Assembly (NCBI RefSeq): GCF_021611515.1
Contig: NZ_CP090960.1
Coordinates: 1,364,001-1,428,000 of the forward strand
DNA length: 64,000 bases
Source of the DNA: Mariluticola halotolerans
GTDB lineage: Bacteria; Pseudomonadota; Alphaproteobacteria; Rhizobiales; Devosiaceae
Direction: 5' to 3'
Shown: positions 1 to 9,225 of the stretch, one piece after another
How the letters are laid out: each line of letters opens with the position of its first letter
Position numbering within the stretch: position 1 is the stretch's first letter
Made by a program: the position numbers and the translations under genes
The notes under the pieces: model-generated
Told to the model about the DNA's origin: nothing
Seen by the model: only the letters and a program-made list of their open reading frames with translations
The model's database searches: none

Positions 1-7
1 TTATCTC

Positions 8-565
8 ATGCAAGTATTGCGTTTCATTGTCATTTTGGCACTGCTGATTCCTGTCGCTGCCTGCGCGGTCAACACCCGTGGCGCTACCTACCTGGTGGAA
101 ACCAAGGGACCGTATACACTCGATACGGGTGATGCCGTACGGGTGACGGTTTATGGCGACGAAACGCTGAGCGACACCTATCGACTTGATGATACCGGCT
201 CAATCGCCCTGCCTCTTGTCGGCCCTGTCCCTGCCCGTGGCGTGACAACGCAACAGGCGGCATCACGGATTGCCGTGGCGCTTGCCGATGGCTTCATGCG
301 CAGTCCCAATGTGGCGGTGGAAATTGCTGAATACCGCCCCTTCTTCATTCAGGGTGAAGTCGCCAATAGCGGGCAATTCCCCTATGTTTACGGCATGACC
401 GTACGGGCAGCGATCAGCACCGCGGGTGGCTATTCCGAGACGGCGGACCGGAGCCGCGCTCTCGTCTATCGCCGCCAAGGCGGGGAAATGGTGAAGGGCA
501 GCGTTGCGCTCGATTTCCCGATCTACCCGGGCGACACAATCGTCGTTCTCGACCGCTGGCTCTAG
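8..565 (+). CDS. Outer-membrane polysaccharide export lipoprotein (Wza/GumB-like)
   Basis: Secretes exopolysaccharide across the outer membrane as part of a Wza-type channel. The first 19 residues form a lipoprotein signal ending in the lipobox VAAC, so Cys19 should be lipidated. Residues 36-105 match the Poly_export domain (DTGDAVRVTVYGDE at 39-52), and residues 110-165 form one SLBB domain with GEVANSGQF at 116-124. At 185 residues it is much shorter than E. coli Wza and lacks the C-terminal transmembrane helix, as in many alphaproteobacterial homologues. It lies 2 bases before the glycosyltransferase gene, so the two are probably translationally coupled. Only 7 bases precede the ATG, so the ribosome site cannot be judged. 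Confidence 0.9.
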   Translation: MQVLRFIVILALLIPVAACAVNTRGATYLVETKGPYTLDTGDAVRVTVYGDETLSDTYRLDDTGSIALPLVGPVPARGVTTQQAASRIAVALADGFMRSPNVAVEIAEYRPFFIQGEVANSGQFPYVYGMTVRAAISTAGGYSETADRSRALVYRRQGGEMVKGSVALDFPIYPGDTIVVLDRWL

Positions 566-567
566 AC

Positions 568-1698
568 ATGCCGGGCCGCCCCTTGCGGATATTGCAGGTC
601 CTGCGCTCACCGATCGGCGGTCTTTACCGCCACGTCATCGATCTTTCCACCGCCCTTGCCGCCCGTGGTCATGAACTCGGCCTTGTGATGGATAACAGCC
701 TCAGCGACGCACAGACCGCTGCACGACTGGATATGCTCGCCCCTCATTTAGCGCTTGGTGTGCACAAAATGCCGATACCGCGTCTGCTCGGCGCGTCTGA
801 CCTAACGGTTCCCTTCAGACTTAAACGATTGGCGCGGCAATATAATATCGATGTGCTGCACGGACATGGCGCCAAAGGCGGGTTTCATGCCCGGCTGGCC
901 CGGATGGGCAGCCGAAAGCAGGTGGCGATTTATACGCCGCATGGCGGGGTATTGCATTTCGATCAGGACAGGCTGGCAGGCAAAATGTTTTTGCAGATTG
1001 AAAACCTGCTGCTCGGCCAGACAGACGCCATTGTGTTCGAAAGCCAGTTTGCCCGCCAAAGCTATAGCGCGCGGATCAAGACGCCCCCCTGCCCGGCACC
1101 GGTGATCCATAACGGGCTGGCGGAAGCGGAATTTGTACCGGTACCCGCGCGGCCCGAAGCGCGGGACTTTGGCTTTGTCGGTGAATTGCGCGACCTCAAG
1201 GGTATTTTGTTGCTGCTTGAGGCACTCGCCCCGGTTGCACACGCCGATGGCCGCCCCGCCACTTTGGTGGTGGCCGGTGACGGACCTCAGCGCGATGACG
1301 TTGTGGCAATGATCGGGAAACTGGGGCTCGGTGAACGGGTAACGCTGGTCGGTGTCAGGCCCGCGCGGGAGGTTTTCTCGCAGGCACGCTGCATTGTGGT
1401 GCCGTCGCTGGCGGAATCCCTGCCCTATATTGTTCTTGAAGCGGCGGCGGCGGCGAAACCGGTTATTGCAACCGATGTCGGCGGTATTGGCGAGATATTC
1501 GGCCCAACGGCCGGGGCGCTGGTGCGGCCGGGCAATGTGGAGGTCCTGCAACATGCGTTGCAGCACTATCTCGACGATGAGGCGGCGGCGAAGGCGGAGA
1601 TGCACCAGCGCCTGCAACATGTACGGTCGAGCTTTTCCCTGGAGCGCATGACCACACATATCGAGACGCTTTACCGTGAGGCCTTTTCTCAACGTTAA
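568..1698 (+). CDS. Glycosyltransferase family 4 (GT-B fold)
   Basis: A cytoplasmic GT-B enzyme that adds a sugar to the lipid-linked exopolysaccharide repeat unit; donor and acceptor cannot be told. The N-terminal acceptor half shows the glycine-rich loop SPIGGLYRH at 14-22 and GHGAKGGFHARL at 99-110. The C-terminal donor half shows VVAGDGPQRDD at 234-244 and the E-x7-E nucleotide-sugar signature of GT4 enzymes (Glu283 and Glu291 in AESLPYIVLEAA). The 376-residue length is normal. It follows the export lipoprotein gene by 2 bases and precedes the initiating transferase by 71 bases, which supports a role in the same polysaccharide. Confidence 0.9.
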   Translation: MPGRPLRILQVLRSPIGGLYRHVIDLSTALAARGHELGLVMDNSLSDAQTAARLDMLAPHLALGVHKMPIPRLLGASDLTVPFRLKRLARQYNIDVLHGHGAKGGFHARLARMGSRKQVAIYTPHGGVLHFDQDRLAGKMFLQIENLLLGQTDAIVFESQFARQSYSARIKTPPCPAPVIHNGLAEAEFVPVPARPEARDFGFVGELRDLKGILLLLEALAPVAHADGRPATLVVAGDGPQRDDVVAMIGKLGLGERVTLVGVRPAREVFSQARCIVVPSLAESLPYIVLEAAAAAKPVIATDVGGIGEIFGPTAGALVRPGNVEVLQHALQHYLDDEAAAKAEMHQRLQHVRSSFSLERMTTHIETLYREAFSQR

Positions 1699-1769
1699 CG
1701 CGTTGCTTTCACCGCATTTTCACTCCTTAGGCGCTTAATGGTCCGCAGTTTCGAATTTTAGGACGTATT

Positions 1770-3293
1770 ATGTTTCGCTTAGACCCCAAACAGGCTGTTC
1801 TGGATCACGTCGCGCAGGGACGACGCAGACGGTCTCGCGGCAGAAAGCTCTCAGACCTCGCAGAAGCCATTATCGCCCGCCCGAGCGAGCGCACGCTATC
1901 GACCGTCATCGTCAGCGGGCTGGCCCAAGTGGCGGAGGCGCTGTTACTCGGCGTGATCGGCATTGTTATATATTCGCTCTATCTGCCTCACGAGAATTTT
2001 GGCTTTTATGCCCTGATCATTCTCGCCGCAGTGCTGGCCTCGAATATCCTGTTCAACTTTTCCAAAACACACCATATCAGCGCCTATCGCAGCAGCTATC
2101 AGCAGGTTGGCCGGGTGCTGGCGGCATGGTCCGCCGTGTTTGCAATGATCGTGCTGGCAGCCTTTCTGTTCAAGGCCGGCGAAATGATTTCCCGTGCATG
2201 GCTGGTGGCCTGGTATATTTCGGGTGCCCTGGCGCTGGTTGCATTCCGCCTCAGCCTGATGGCGCTTGTGGCGCGCTGGACGCGGATCGGCAAGCTCAAG
2301 CGACGGACCGTGATTGTCGGCGGCGGCGCAGATTCTGCAGCCCTGATTGATGCCATTCGTTCAGGTGCCGGGACGGACATTGAACTTTACGGCCTGTTTG
2401 ACGACCGGGTGGATGAGCGTTCGCCTGATGAAGTCGCGGGGTGCCCAAAACTTGGCAATGTGGGCGATTTGATTGAGTTTGCGCGCCGCACCCCGGTTGA
2501 CCTCGTGATCGTTTCAATGCCGCTCTCAGCCGAAACCCGGGTGTTGCAAATGCTCAAGGAGCTTTGGGTCTTGCCGGTCGATATCCGGTTGAGCGCCCAT
2601 ATGAGCAAGCTGAAATTCAAGTCGAACACCTATTCCTATATCGGTGACGTGCCGGTGTTCGACATGGCAGACCGGCCGATTTCAGATTGGGACCTGGTGT
2701 TCAAATGGGTGTTCGACAAAACGATTGCGCTGATCGCGATCATTTTGCTGTCGCCGATCATGATCATTACGGCCATCGCCATCAAGCTGGAAAGCAAGGG
2801 CCCGGTGCTGTTCCGGCAAAAGCGCCACGGCTTTAACAATGAACTGATCGAGATATACAAATTCCGGTCGATGTATACCGACATGTCGGATGCAGCGGCA
2901 GCCAAACTGGTAACAAAGGACGACCCGCGGGTTACCCGCGTCGGACGGTTCATTCGCCGCACCTCGATTGATGAGTTGCCGCAATTGTTCAACGTGTTGA
3001 AGAACCAGATCTCCATTGTGGGCCCCCGCCCGCATGCGCTGCAGGCCAAGGCGGCCAACAAGCTCTATAATGAAGCTGTGGACGGCTATTTTGCGCGGCA
3101 CCGGGTCAAGCCCGGCATGACCGGCTGGGCACAAATTCATGGCTGGCGCGGAGAGACGGATACCGTCGACAAGATTTTGCAGCGCGTGAACTACGACCTT
3201 TACTACATTGAGAATTGGTCGCCATTTCTCGATTTCTACATCGTGTTCATGACGCCGATCTCACTGGTCAGCAAACAAGAGAACGCCTATTGA
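1770..3293 (+). CDS. Exopolysaccharide initiating polyprenyl glycosylphosphotransferase (WcaJ/ExoY type)
   Basis: Moves a sugar-1-phosphate from a nucleotide sugar to undecaprenyl phosphate, the first committed step of polysaccharide synthesis, at the inner membrane. Four membrane helices lie near residues 45-70, 78-96, 115-134 and 143-165. They are followed by a Rossmann-like region (RRTVIVGGG at 178-186), then the catalytic bacterial sugar transferase domain from about 310 with a membrane-inserted helix at 316-338. Diagnostic motifs are KFRSM at 364-368, DELPQLFNVL at 401-410 and VGPRPH at 417-422. The 507-residue length and N-terminal helices place it in the large WcaJ group rather than the short ExoY group. 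The next gene begins at or just after its stop codon. Confidence 0.93.
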   Translation: MFRLDPKQAVLDHVAQGRRRRSRGRKLSDLAEAIIARPSERTLSTVIVSGLAQVAEALLLGVIGIVIYSLYLPHENFGFYALIILAAVLASNILFNFSKTHHISAYRSSYQQVGRVLAAWSAVFAMIVLAAFLFKAGEMISRAWLVAWYISGALALVAFRLSLMALVARWTRIGKLKRRTVIVGGGADSAALIDAIRSGAGTDIELYGLFDDRVDERSPDEVAGCPKLGNVGDLIEFARRTPVDLVIVSMPLSAETRVLQMLKELWVLPVDIRLSAHMSKLKFKSNTYSYIGDVPVFDMADRPISDWDLVFKWVFDKTIALIAIILLSPIMIITAIAIKLESKGPVLFRQKRHGFNNELIEIYKFRSMYTDMSDAAAAKLVTKDDPRVTRVGRFIRRTSIDELPQLFNVLKNQISIVGPRPHALQAKAANKLYNEAVDGYFARHRVKPGMTGWAQIHGWRGETDTVDKILQRVNYDLYYIENWSPFLDFYIVFMTPISLVSKQENAY

Positions 3294-3307
3294 GCGCCGG
3301 TGTCGAC

Positions 3308-4582
3308 ATGGCGGGCGGGTTGCGAACGGCGGGCAGTTCCATGCCCGGCCTCGAGTTTTTGCGCACCATGGCCCAATCCGGCCTGCACTGGCTCGTCGCC
3401 ATCTGGATATTCGCCGGCGGCTTTGTGTTCATGGAGCCCTCGCCCTATGAGGTGATGTTCCTCTTGGTGCTGCCCGTGGCGCTGATGACGCGGGTGGGCG
3501 TTTATCGCCATACGCTGAAACTGTTCATGTTGCTGGTGGCCTTCGTGCCATTTGCCCTGATTGCCGTGTTTCAGGTGAAATATTCTGAAGTTTCCGATGC
3601 GCTGATCTACACATTGGTGACCGTCTTTTTGATGCTCACCTCGTATTTTGTGGCCAATTATGTGGCCGATGCGCCGTTCGAACGGACGCGGGTCATCATG
3701 CGCGGTTATCTGGCGGCAGGCCTGCTAACAGCGGCTTTGGGCATACTTGCCTATCTTGGCCTGATGCCGGGGCGCGACCTGTTTTTGCTTTATGGCCGTG
3801 CCAAAGCGACATTTCAGGACCCCAATGTGTTCGGGCCGTTTCTCATGTTACCAGCCATGTTTGCGCTGCAGCGGGTGCTTTTGGGCAGCCAGTTCAGGGC
3901 CGTTTGGGGTGCAGTGTTGTTCGGCATTCTGTTTGTCGGCGTGTTCGTTACGTTCTCGCGCGCGGCCTGGGGCTATATCCTGATTTCGGCCATGATCACC
4001 TTCTTTCTCAATTTCGTGCTGGAGGCCAATGACCGGCAGAAAGTGCGTATGCTTGTTCTCGCCTTGGGTGGGACTGTGCTTATGGTGATTTCCCTCGCCG
4101 GGCTGCTCAGCATTCCGGCAGTTGCCGACCTGTTCGCGACCAGGGCCAGCTTTGAGCAAAGCTATGATACCGGTGATACAGGCCGGTTTGGCCGTCAGGG
4201 CTATGCGTTTGAGCTGGCGCTGGAAAATCCGCTGGGATTGGGACCGCGGGAGTTCAACAAGCTGCGCATTACCGAGCAGCCACATAATACTTACGTCAAT
4301 GTGCTGCATGCCTATGGCTGGGGCGGCGGGCTGGTTTACTGGGTGCTGGTGCTGATGACGCTATGGCGGGGATTGAAAGCTTTGGGGGTGAAGTCGCCCA
4401 ACCGGCTTTTAATCATACCGTTGATCGCCACCTATATCCCACTGGTTGCGGAATCGGCGATCATCGATACCGATCACTGGCGGCACTACTTCCTGATTGT
4501 CGGCATGATCTGGGGCGTCACAGGGGGATATTGGCGCGTATCGCCACTACAGAAGCGAGAGGGGCGCCCGGCCCTTATCTAG
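3308..4582 (+). CDS. O-antigen ligase / Wzy-type polymerase family membrane protein
   Basis: A multi-helix membrane protein of the Wzy_C (O-antigen ligase/EPS polymerase) family. It probably polymerises or ligates the polysaccharide made by the preceding genes, on the periplasmic face. About ten hydrophobic segments are visible. The loop before the last helices carries ENPLGLGPREFN and PHNTYVNVLHAYG, typical of the family's large periplasmic loop. I chose ATG 3308; a TTG at 3290 overlapping the upstream stop (TTGA) is an equally plausible coupled start, and upstream in-frame codons lie inside the previous gene. The 3' end overlaps the convergent kinase gene by 8 bases. Polymerase and ligase cannot be separated by sequence alone. 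Confidence 0.85.
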   Translation: MAGGLRTAGSSMPGLEFLRTMAQSGLHWLVAIWIFAGGFVFMEPSPYEVMFLLVLPVALMTRVGVYRHTLKLFMLLVAFVPFALIAVFQVKYSEVSDALIYTLVTVFLMLTSYFVANYVADAPFERTRVIMRGYLAAGLLTAALGILAYLGLMPGRDLFLLYGRAKATFQDPNVFGPFLMLPAMFALQRVLLGSQFRAVWGAVLFGILFVGVFVTFSRAAWGYILISAMITFFLNFVLEANDRQKVRMLVLALGGTVLMVISLAGLLSIPAVADLFATRASFEQSYDTGDTGRFGRQGYAFELALENPLGLGPREFNKLRITEQPHNTYVNVLHAYGWGGGLVYWVLVLMTLWRGLKALGVKSPNRLLIIPLIATYIPLVAESAIIDTDHWRHYFLIVGMIWGVTGGYWRVSPLQKREGRPALI

Positions 4583-5561
4583 CCGTCAGATAGACTTCAG
4601 CCATTTTGGCCGTGTTCTCAGCAAAGTCAGGCTGGCAGGACTGCGCCAGACTGGTTTCTGCATGCGAGCCGATCCAGGCCAGCAACGCCATGCGCCGCAA
4701 TAGCAGGTTGGTATCCAATGCCGCCTCATCGACGGCCGAGAACGTCCGCTCCTTGCGATAGGCTTCGAGCCAGGTCGCCTTGAGTTCGGGCACGCGCGGA
4801 TCATCCTCGAAAAAGGACAAGGCGGCGGCGAAATCGTAGGCGAACCATCCAAACCCGCAATCATCAAAATCGATCAGCCGTGTCTCCCCTTTATGCACCA
4901 GCAGGTTGGCAAGGCGCATATCAGCGTGGATGAGGCCGAAGCGTTGCTTCTCCCGGCCATAAGCGGCCAGATCATCGCGCAGGCGGCGTTCCAGACGGGT
5001 CAAAAGGGTTAGAATTTCGGGGGTAACACCCGATGTTTCCCGCCAATTTCCCCAAGGCCCATCCGGATTGAGGATGGCATTGTCATCCCAGACAGGGCGC
5101 TTGAAAAAAGCCGGTGGCTGCCAAGCCTCTGCGTGGCGGTGGCAAATCGCTGAAAGTCGGCCGAGATCGGCAAACAGCGGCACCAGATCATCAAGCTCTT
5201 CAGCATTCTGGCCCTCTTCAAAAGCGAACAGGACAGCAAAAGTGGCAATGCCCGTTTCCGGAAAATGGACATATTGCAGCGCGTTGCCGTTTTTGCCGGG
5301 AATACTGGTGATGGTAGGCAGGCCGGCATCGCGGTAAAGCGCATCCAGCCAGGCCAGTTCGCTCTCTATCCCCTGGCGCGTGTGATAACCGGGGCGATGG
5401 ACCCTGAGGATATGGGCGCGGCCATCGGGTGTATCTATGCGAAAGGTATGGTTCTCGGAGAGGTTGATCAGCGTCGCCGTGCCGCCATCCAGTCCCGGCC
5501 ACAGATTCAAACGGCTTTCAATCTGCTCGGGCGTCAAGAGCGGCTCCAGAGACCGGCCCAT
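4575..5561 (-). CDS. APH-family phosphotransferase (kinase fold)
   Basis: An aminoglycoside-phosphotransferase-fold kinase of unknown substrate. The catalytic loop HADMRLANLL at 212-221 supplies the general base Asp214 and the metal ligand Asn219. The DFD motif at 231-233 (LIDFDDCGFG) supplies the second metal-binding Asp. The N-terminal nucleotide-binding lobe shows ILRVHRPG at 51-58, with Arg53 where the ATP-anchoring Lys usually sits. Relatives include homoserine kinase type II and choline kinase-like proteins; nothing here indicates antibiotic resistance. The gene is alone on the minus strand, convergent with the polysaccharide cluster, and its start lies about 50 bases beyond the 3' end of tRNA-Pro. 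Confidence 0.82.
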   Translation of the reverse strand: MGRSLEPLLTPEQIESRLNLWPGLDGGTATLINLSENHTFRIDTPDGRAHILRVHRPGYHTRQGIESELAWLDALYRDAGLPTITSIPGKNGNALQYVHFPETGIATFAVLFAFEEGQNAEELDDLVPLFADLGRLSAICHRHAEAWQPPAFFKRPVWDDNAILNPDGPWGNWRETSGVTPEILTLLTRLERRLRDDLAAYGREKQRFGLIHADMRLANLLVHKGETRLIDFDDCGFGWFAYDFAAALSFFEDDPRVPELKATWLEAYRKERTFSAVDEAALDTNLLLRRMALLAWIGSHAETSLAQSCQPDFAENTAKMAEVYLTAR

Positions 5562-5609
5562 CCGGGCACGCTTGCACGCGTGTGGGGCACGCGGTTCGAT
5601 TTGGTTGAA

Positions 5610-5686
5610 TGGTCGGAGCGGCCGGATTTGAACCGACGACCCTCTGTCCCCCAGACAGATGCGCTACCAGGCTGCGCTACGCCCCG
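5610..5686 (-). tRNA. tRNA-Pro (anticodon GGG)
   Basis: Read on the minus strand, a full cloverleaf can be folded by eye. The acceptor stem CGGGGCG pairs with CGCTCCG with one G-U. The D arm is GCGC-AGCCTGGTAG-CGCA-like, the anticodon stem TCTGT/ACAGA holds the loop CTGGGGG, and the T arm has the standard TTCAAAT loop. The anticodon GGG reads CCC and CCU proline codons. The discriminator A and the CCA tail are encoded. Total 77 nt. Confidence 0.95.
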
Positions 5687-5955
5687 ACTGGCGCAAATCC
5701 CTATATAATGGGTGCTTTAATGGCAAGGTCTGATTTGGGAGAAAGCGCACAAAAGCGACAAAACAGGGTATATAATTCTGTCGGGCCCGCAGGCAGGGAC
5801 TGGAATTGTGCCAAAAGCCGCGTAACAGTTGTCGTGCGCCGTCCATGATCTGCCTCCGGCGAAATAGCTGAGAAAAGGGCATATCTGTGCGCTTGCGTAA
5901 GGGGGCCTGCTGGGCCATTGTGCGCCCGGCGCAGGCCCTAAGGAGACCGAGCGAA

Positions 5956-7395
5956 GTGTATTTGGCAACAGCTTATGTCTGCGGGTCTTTTGGCCTGTTT
6001 CTTTCCATATTCATGCTGATTCCGATGATGGCGGACCTGCTGGTGGGCAATGACGACTGGCAGTCGTTTCTGGCCGCCTTTGTGTTTGTGGGCACCGCCG
6101 GGGTGCTGTTGATTGCCGCGACCCGCCGGGAGATACCCCCCTTCTCATTGCGTTTCGGGTTTTTGCTGGTGAACGGGGTATGGGCCACCGGCTCCCTGGT
6201 CGGGGCTGTGCCGCTGCTGCTGTCAGCCGAGGGGTTGTCCTTTACCGATGCAATGTTTGAATCGGTCTCGGGCCTGACAGCGACCGGCGGCACCATTCTG
6301 TCCGGTCTCGATGCAATGCCGCCGGGTATTTTGCTGTGGCGCTCGCTGATGCAGTGGTTTGGCGGCCTTGGCATTATTGCCATGGGCTTGCTGCTGCTGC
6401 CCTTCCTCCGGGTGGGTGGCATGCATATCTACCGCATGGAATCCTCGTTGCAGACCGACAATCCATTTTCGCGATTTGGCGAGTTTTCGGGGGCCCTTGT
6501 AAGCCTTTATGTTGGGCTGACACTTGCCTGTATATTAGCCTATGTTGCCACAGGCATGTCGTTGTTTGACGCCGTAAATCACGCGATGACGACGATTTCC
6601 ACGGGCGGATTTTCAACCCATGACGCCTCGATGGGGGCTTATGGCAATGCCACGCTGCTGGTCAGCACCGTATTCATGATAGCAGGCGCCCTGCCCTTCA
6701 TCGCGCTGCTCAAGGCCGCTGTGACCGGCAATCCCAAGGATGCATTCGAGCTCCAGATACCCGTTTTGCTTAGCATTCTGGCCGTTCTGTCGCTGGTCGT
6801 TGCGCTTTCAGCGATCGCGCATACCGACGACGCCGCTCTCGACATGTTTGTGGCGGCCGCCTTCAATATCACCTCGATTGTGACCACCACCGGGTTTGCA
6901 TCGCAGGATTACACCTTGTGGGGGCCTTTGGCGGTCAGCATCTTTCTGCTGGCGACCTTTCTCGGTGGTGCCGCAGGTTCGACCTCAGGCGGCATCAAAA
7001 CCTACCGGCTGATTATCCTTTTCCAAAGCTTCCGGTCGGCGCTCAAGGAACTGGTTTATCCCCACGGCATCTTCACCGTGCGGTATGGCGATGTGGAGGT
7101 ATCGAGTTACACCATCCGCTCCGTTGCCTTGTTTACTGCTGCATTTCTGGGGCTTTTGCTGTTCTCGACCATAGCGCTCAGCGCCACCGGCCTTGATCTG
7201 CTCACCTCATTTACCGGGGCTTTGACGGCCTTGACCAATGTGGGCCCGGGTCTTGGTGACATTATCGGGCCGGCGGGCAATTTCTCGTCGCTGTCGGACG
7301 CCGCCAAATGGATCATGATCATCGCCATGCTTCTGGGCCGCCTTGAAATTTTGACGGTTCTTGTCTTGATCAGCCCGACATTCTGGGGCCGGTGA
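5956..7395 (+). CDS. trkH: TrkH family potassium uptake protein
   Basis: The membrane subunit of a Trk-type K+ uptake system. It is built of four M-P-M units, with selectivity-filter glycines visible in SVSGLTATGGTI, MTTISTGGFST, ITSIVTTTGFAS and ALTNVGPGLG. The conserved GSTSGGIKTYR segment near the third repeat is typical of TrkH/KtrB. I chose the GTG at 5956 because AAGGAGAC lies about 10 bases upstream and translation then begins at the first membrane helix (VYLATAYVCGSFGLF); an in-frame ATG at 5887 would add 23 unlikely residues. The product is 479 residues. No trkA lies next to it, so the NAD-binding regulatory subunit must be elsewhere. Confidence 0.95.
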   Translation: MYLATAYVCGSFGLFLSIFMLIPMMADLLVGNDDWQSFLAAFVFVGTAGVLLIAATRREIPPFSLRFGFLLVNGVWATGSLVGAVPLLLSAEGLSFTDAMFESVSGLTATGGTILSGLDAMPPGILLWRSLMQWFGGLGIIAMGLLLLPFLRVGGMHIYRMESSLQTDNPFSRFGEFSGALVSLYVGLTLACILAYVATGMSLFDAVNHAMTTISTGGFSTHDASMGAYGNATLLVSTVFMIAGALPFIALLKAAVTGNPKDAFELQIPVLLSILAVLSLVVALSAIAHTDDAALDMFVAAAFNITSIVTTTGFASQDYTLWGPLAVSIFLLATFLGGAAGSTSGGIKTYRLIILFQSFRSALKELVYPHGIFTVRYGDVEVSSYTIRSVALFTAAFLGLLLFSTIALSATGLDLLTSFTGALTALTNVGPGLGDIIGPAGNFSSLSDAAKWIMIIAMLLGRLEILTVLVLISPTFWGR

Positions 7396-7534
7396 CAGGC
7401 GACATCATTGAAGGCGATTTTGCCGGGTTCGAATAAAACTGTTGATCTGGCGACCATTCGCTGTGAAGACCGGGCCTGTACCCCCATGTGAGCGGCCACG
7501 TTGGCTGGCTTTTGATTTGTGAGACCGCACCCCC

Positions 7535-8452
7535 ATGACCATCAATTATCTTGTCACCCATTCCGGGGGCTTTCACGCAGACGAGCTATTGTCCTCTGTC
7601 ATACTCACAAGCCTTTTTCCGCAGGCCGAGCTGAAGCGCACCCGCGACCGGCAATGGCTCGTGCCAGCGGCCGACAGGATCATCTTTGATGTTGGCGGCG
7701 ATTATGATGCCGAAGCGCAGATTTTTGACCATCATCAGCGGCCCAATCCCTTGCGGGAAGACGAGCAGCCATTCAGTTCTTTTGGTCTGGTCTGGGCCCA
7801 TTATGGCCGGGCCTATCTGGCGGCAATGGACGTGCCGGCCCATGACATCGACGCGATTCATTCAGCTTTTGACACAAAATTTGTGCTGCCGATCGACCTT
7901 TTGGATAATGGGGCGATGGAGCCTTCCATCGCCGGACCGCTGTCGGCTATGACTTTGCCTGCCCTTTTGGGTAGCCTGAAACCTCAGTTTGACGACCCGT
8001 CGCCCACGGCAGATGACGACGCATTTTTGGCCGCGTTACCCATTGCGCGCAGCTTTGTTGAAGCCGCGATCCGCAACCTTGCGGCAAAGGCGCGTGCGCA
8101 AAGCATCGTTTTGGAGGCTATCGCCAAGGCAGGCCCATCGCCGATCCTCGAACTCCCCATGGGTATGCCCTACCGCTCTGTACTTGATAATGCGGGGGCT
8201 GATCACATGCTGTTCGTGGTCAACCCGCGCGGCACGGACTGGACGCTGAACGGCATCAAGCTGTCGAATGACACCTTTGACCAACGCGCCGACCTGCCCG
8301 CTGCATGGGCTGGTCTGAGTGACAGCGCGCTGGAAGAAGCAAGCGGCGTCAAAGGCGCCAAGTTCTGCCACAACGCGCGCTTTATCGCCGTGGCCAATTC
8401 GCGCGAGGCAATCATGAAGATGGCCGACCTCGCCGTGGAAGCCGCCAAATAA
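7535..8452 (+). CDS. MYG1 family protein (DHH-type phosphoesterase/exonuclease fold)
   Basis: Belongs to the MYG1/UPF0160 family, metal-dependent proteins of the DHH superfamily; the eukaryotic member is a 3'-5' RNA exonuclease, while bacterial roles are not settled. The metal-binding motifs are present in order: THSGGFHADE at 8-17, FDVGG at 51-55 and FDHHQ at 64-68. The C-terminal half contains the family segment VVNPRGTDWTLN. The 305-residue length is normal for the bacterial family. It stands alone on the plus strand 139 bases after trkH, convergent with the DUF4260 gene, and its Shine-Dalgarno sequence is weak. Confidence 0.9.
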   Translation: MTINYLVTHSGGFHADELLSSVILTSLFPQAELKRTRDRQWLVPAADRIIFDVGGDYDAEAQIFDHHQRPNPLREDEQPFSSFGLVWAHYGRAYLAAMDVPAHDIDAIHSAFDTKFVLPIDLLDNGAMEPSIAGPLSAMTLPALLGSLKPQFDDPSPTADDDAFLAALPIARSFVEAAIRNLAAKARAQSIVLEAIAKAGPSPILELPMGMPYRSVLDNAGADHMLFVVNPRGTDWTLNGIKLSNDTFDQRADLPAAWAGLSDSALEEASGVKGAKFCHNARFIAVANSREAIMKMADLAVEAAK

Positions 8453-8481
8453 GGGCTGGGTGGTCGGTGACTTGCCTAATG

Positions 8482-8892
8482 TCAAACCCGCCTGCCGATG
8501 GCACCCAGATGTGTGTGGTTGAAAGCGGATGCGTATTTCAGGCCATAGCCGAGGCTCCGGTCGAAGCCGGCATGGGCTGCCAGAACGAGGGCTAATTGCC
8601 AAAGCAGGTTGATGCCCAAAAGCCAGCCCGCGCCGCCCAAGAGCACGGGCAAGATGTAACTGTGGAGCGTATTGTAAACCGCTGCACCCACTCTGGCATT
8701 GATCGCATAGGCGGCGAAGCTGATATCCGGCGCGAAAAACAGCAGGACAAAGAGCCAGGGATTGCCCCCGAGGATGAAATAGGCCGATGCGGCCGCGATC
8801 ATGACCGAAAGGCCTTCCAGCCGGAGGACTGCGCGCAAGCTGCCATTCACCGCCCCTGCGGCTGGCGAAATGGCTTTGTCTTTCTGGTTCAT
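8482..8892 (-). CDS. DUF4260 family small membrane protein
   Basis: A 136-residue integral membrane protein with about four hydrophobic helices and a positively charged N-terminus. It resembles the DUF4260 family. Recognisable features are LRLEGLSVMIAAASAYF near the N-terminus, FFAPDISFAAYAIN in the middle, YNTLHSYILP, and a C-terminal AHAGFDRSLGYGLKYA followed by FNHTHLG, whose conserved His, Asp and Arg residues are family hallmarks. No biochemical function is known to me. It is convergent with the MYG1 gene (29-base gap) and lies downstream of the 24-codon minus-strand gene, but the terminator at 9053-9082 separates the two. Confidence 0.82.
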   Translation of the reverse strand: MNQKDKAISPAAGAVNGSLRAVLRLEGLSVMIAAASAYFILGGNPWLFVLLFFAPDISFAAYAINARVGAAVYNTLHSYILPVLLGGAGWLLGINLLWQLALVLAAHAGFDRSLGYGLKYASAFNHTHLGAIGRRV

Positions 8893-9052
8893 CGGCCTTG
8901 TCCCTTGTTATCAGTTGCCGCTGCCAGCGCTTTGGCAACGCCATATCCTAGCGCGACGATCACTGAAGCCCAATTCGCGATAAGTGAATAACGCCCATAC
9001 ATTTCCGAAGGGGAAGCGGCGGAAAATCAACGCTGCCCGGACAATCGGGGAT

Positions 9053-9082
9053 AAACAAAAGGGCCATCCAGACGGATGGCCC
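9053..9082 (-). terminator. Rho-independent terminator of the 24-codon gene
   Basis: On the minus strand, GGGCCATCC (9074-9082) pairs perfectly with GGATGGCCC (9061-9069) across a 4-base loop, followed by TTTTGTTT. It lies 51 bases after the small ORF's stop and points leftward. Confidence 0.85.
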
Positions 9083-9133
9083 TCATGAGTTCGCGAAACC
9101 TATCGGGCCCGAACAGGTCCGAAGGAGGATGGG

Positions 9134-9208
9134 TTAAAACGAAGGCTGCTCCATCAAAACCCGCACAACTCCAAGGCCCTTAGATTTCACGGAAATCTCA
9201 TTAGACAT
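9134..9208 (-). CDS. Putative 24-residue small protein with very strong ribosome site
   Basis: An ATG-started frame of 24 codons plus TAA, beginning MSNEISVKSKG and ending LMEQPSF. Seven bases before the ATG lies GGAGG within AAAGGAGGTGATCC, which is complementary to essentially the whole 3' end of 16S rRNA. A Rho-independent terminator follows at 9053-9082, so the stretch has the parts of an independent gene. The peptide has no cysteine and no clear membrane helix; its middle is hydrophobic (LGVVRVLM) after a basic KSK segment. I do not recognise a family. It could be a small regulatory protein, a leader peptide or a precursor peptide; no modifying enzyme lies nearby. Confidence 0.6.
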   Translation of the reverse strand: MSNEISVKSKGLGVVRVLMEQPSF

Positions 9209-9225
9209 TGGATCACCTCCTTTCA

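Noticed and set aside
9208-9225. Possible fragment of a 16S rRNA 3' end on the plus strand
   Set aside because: The match is limited to the last 17 bases and ends exactly where a Shine-Dalgarno sequence should; no further rRNA sequence is seen.
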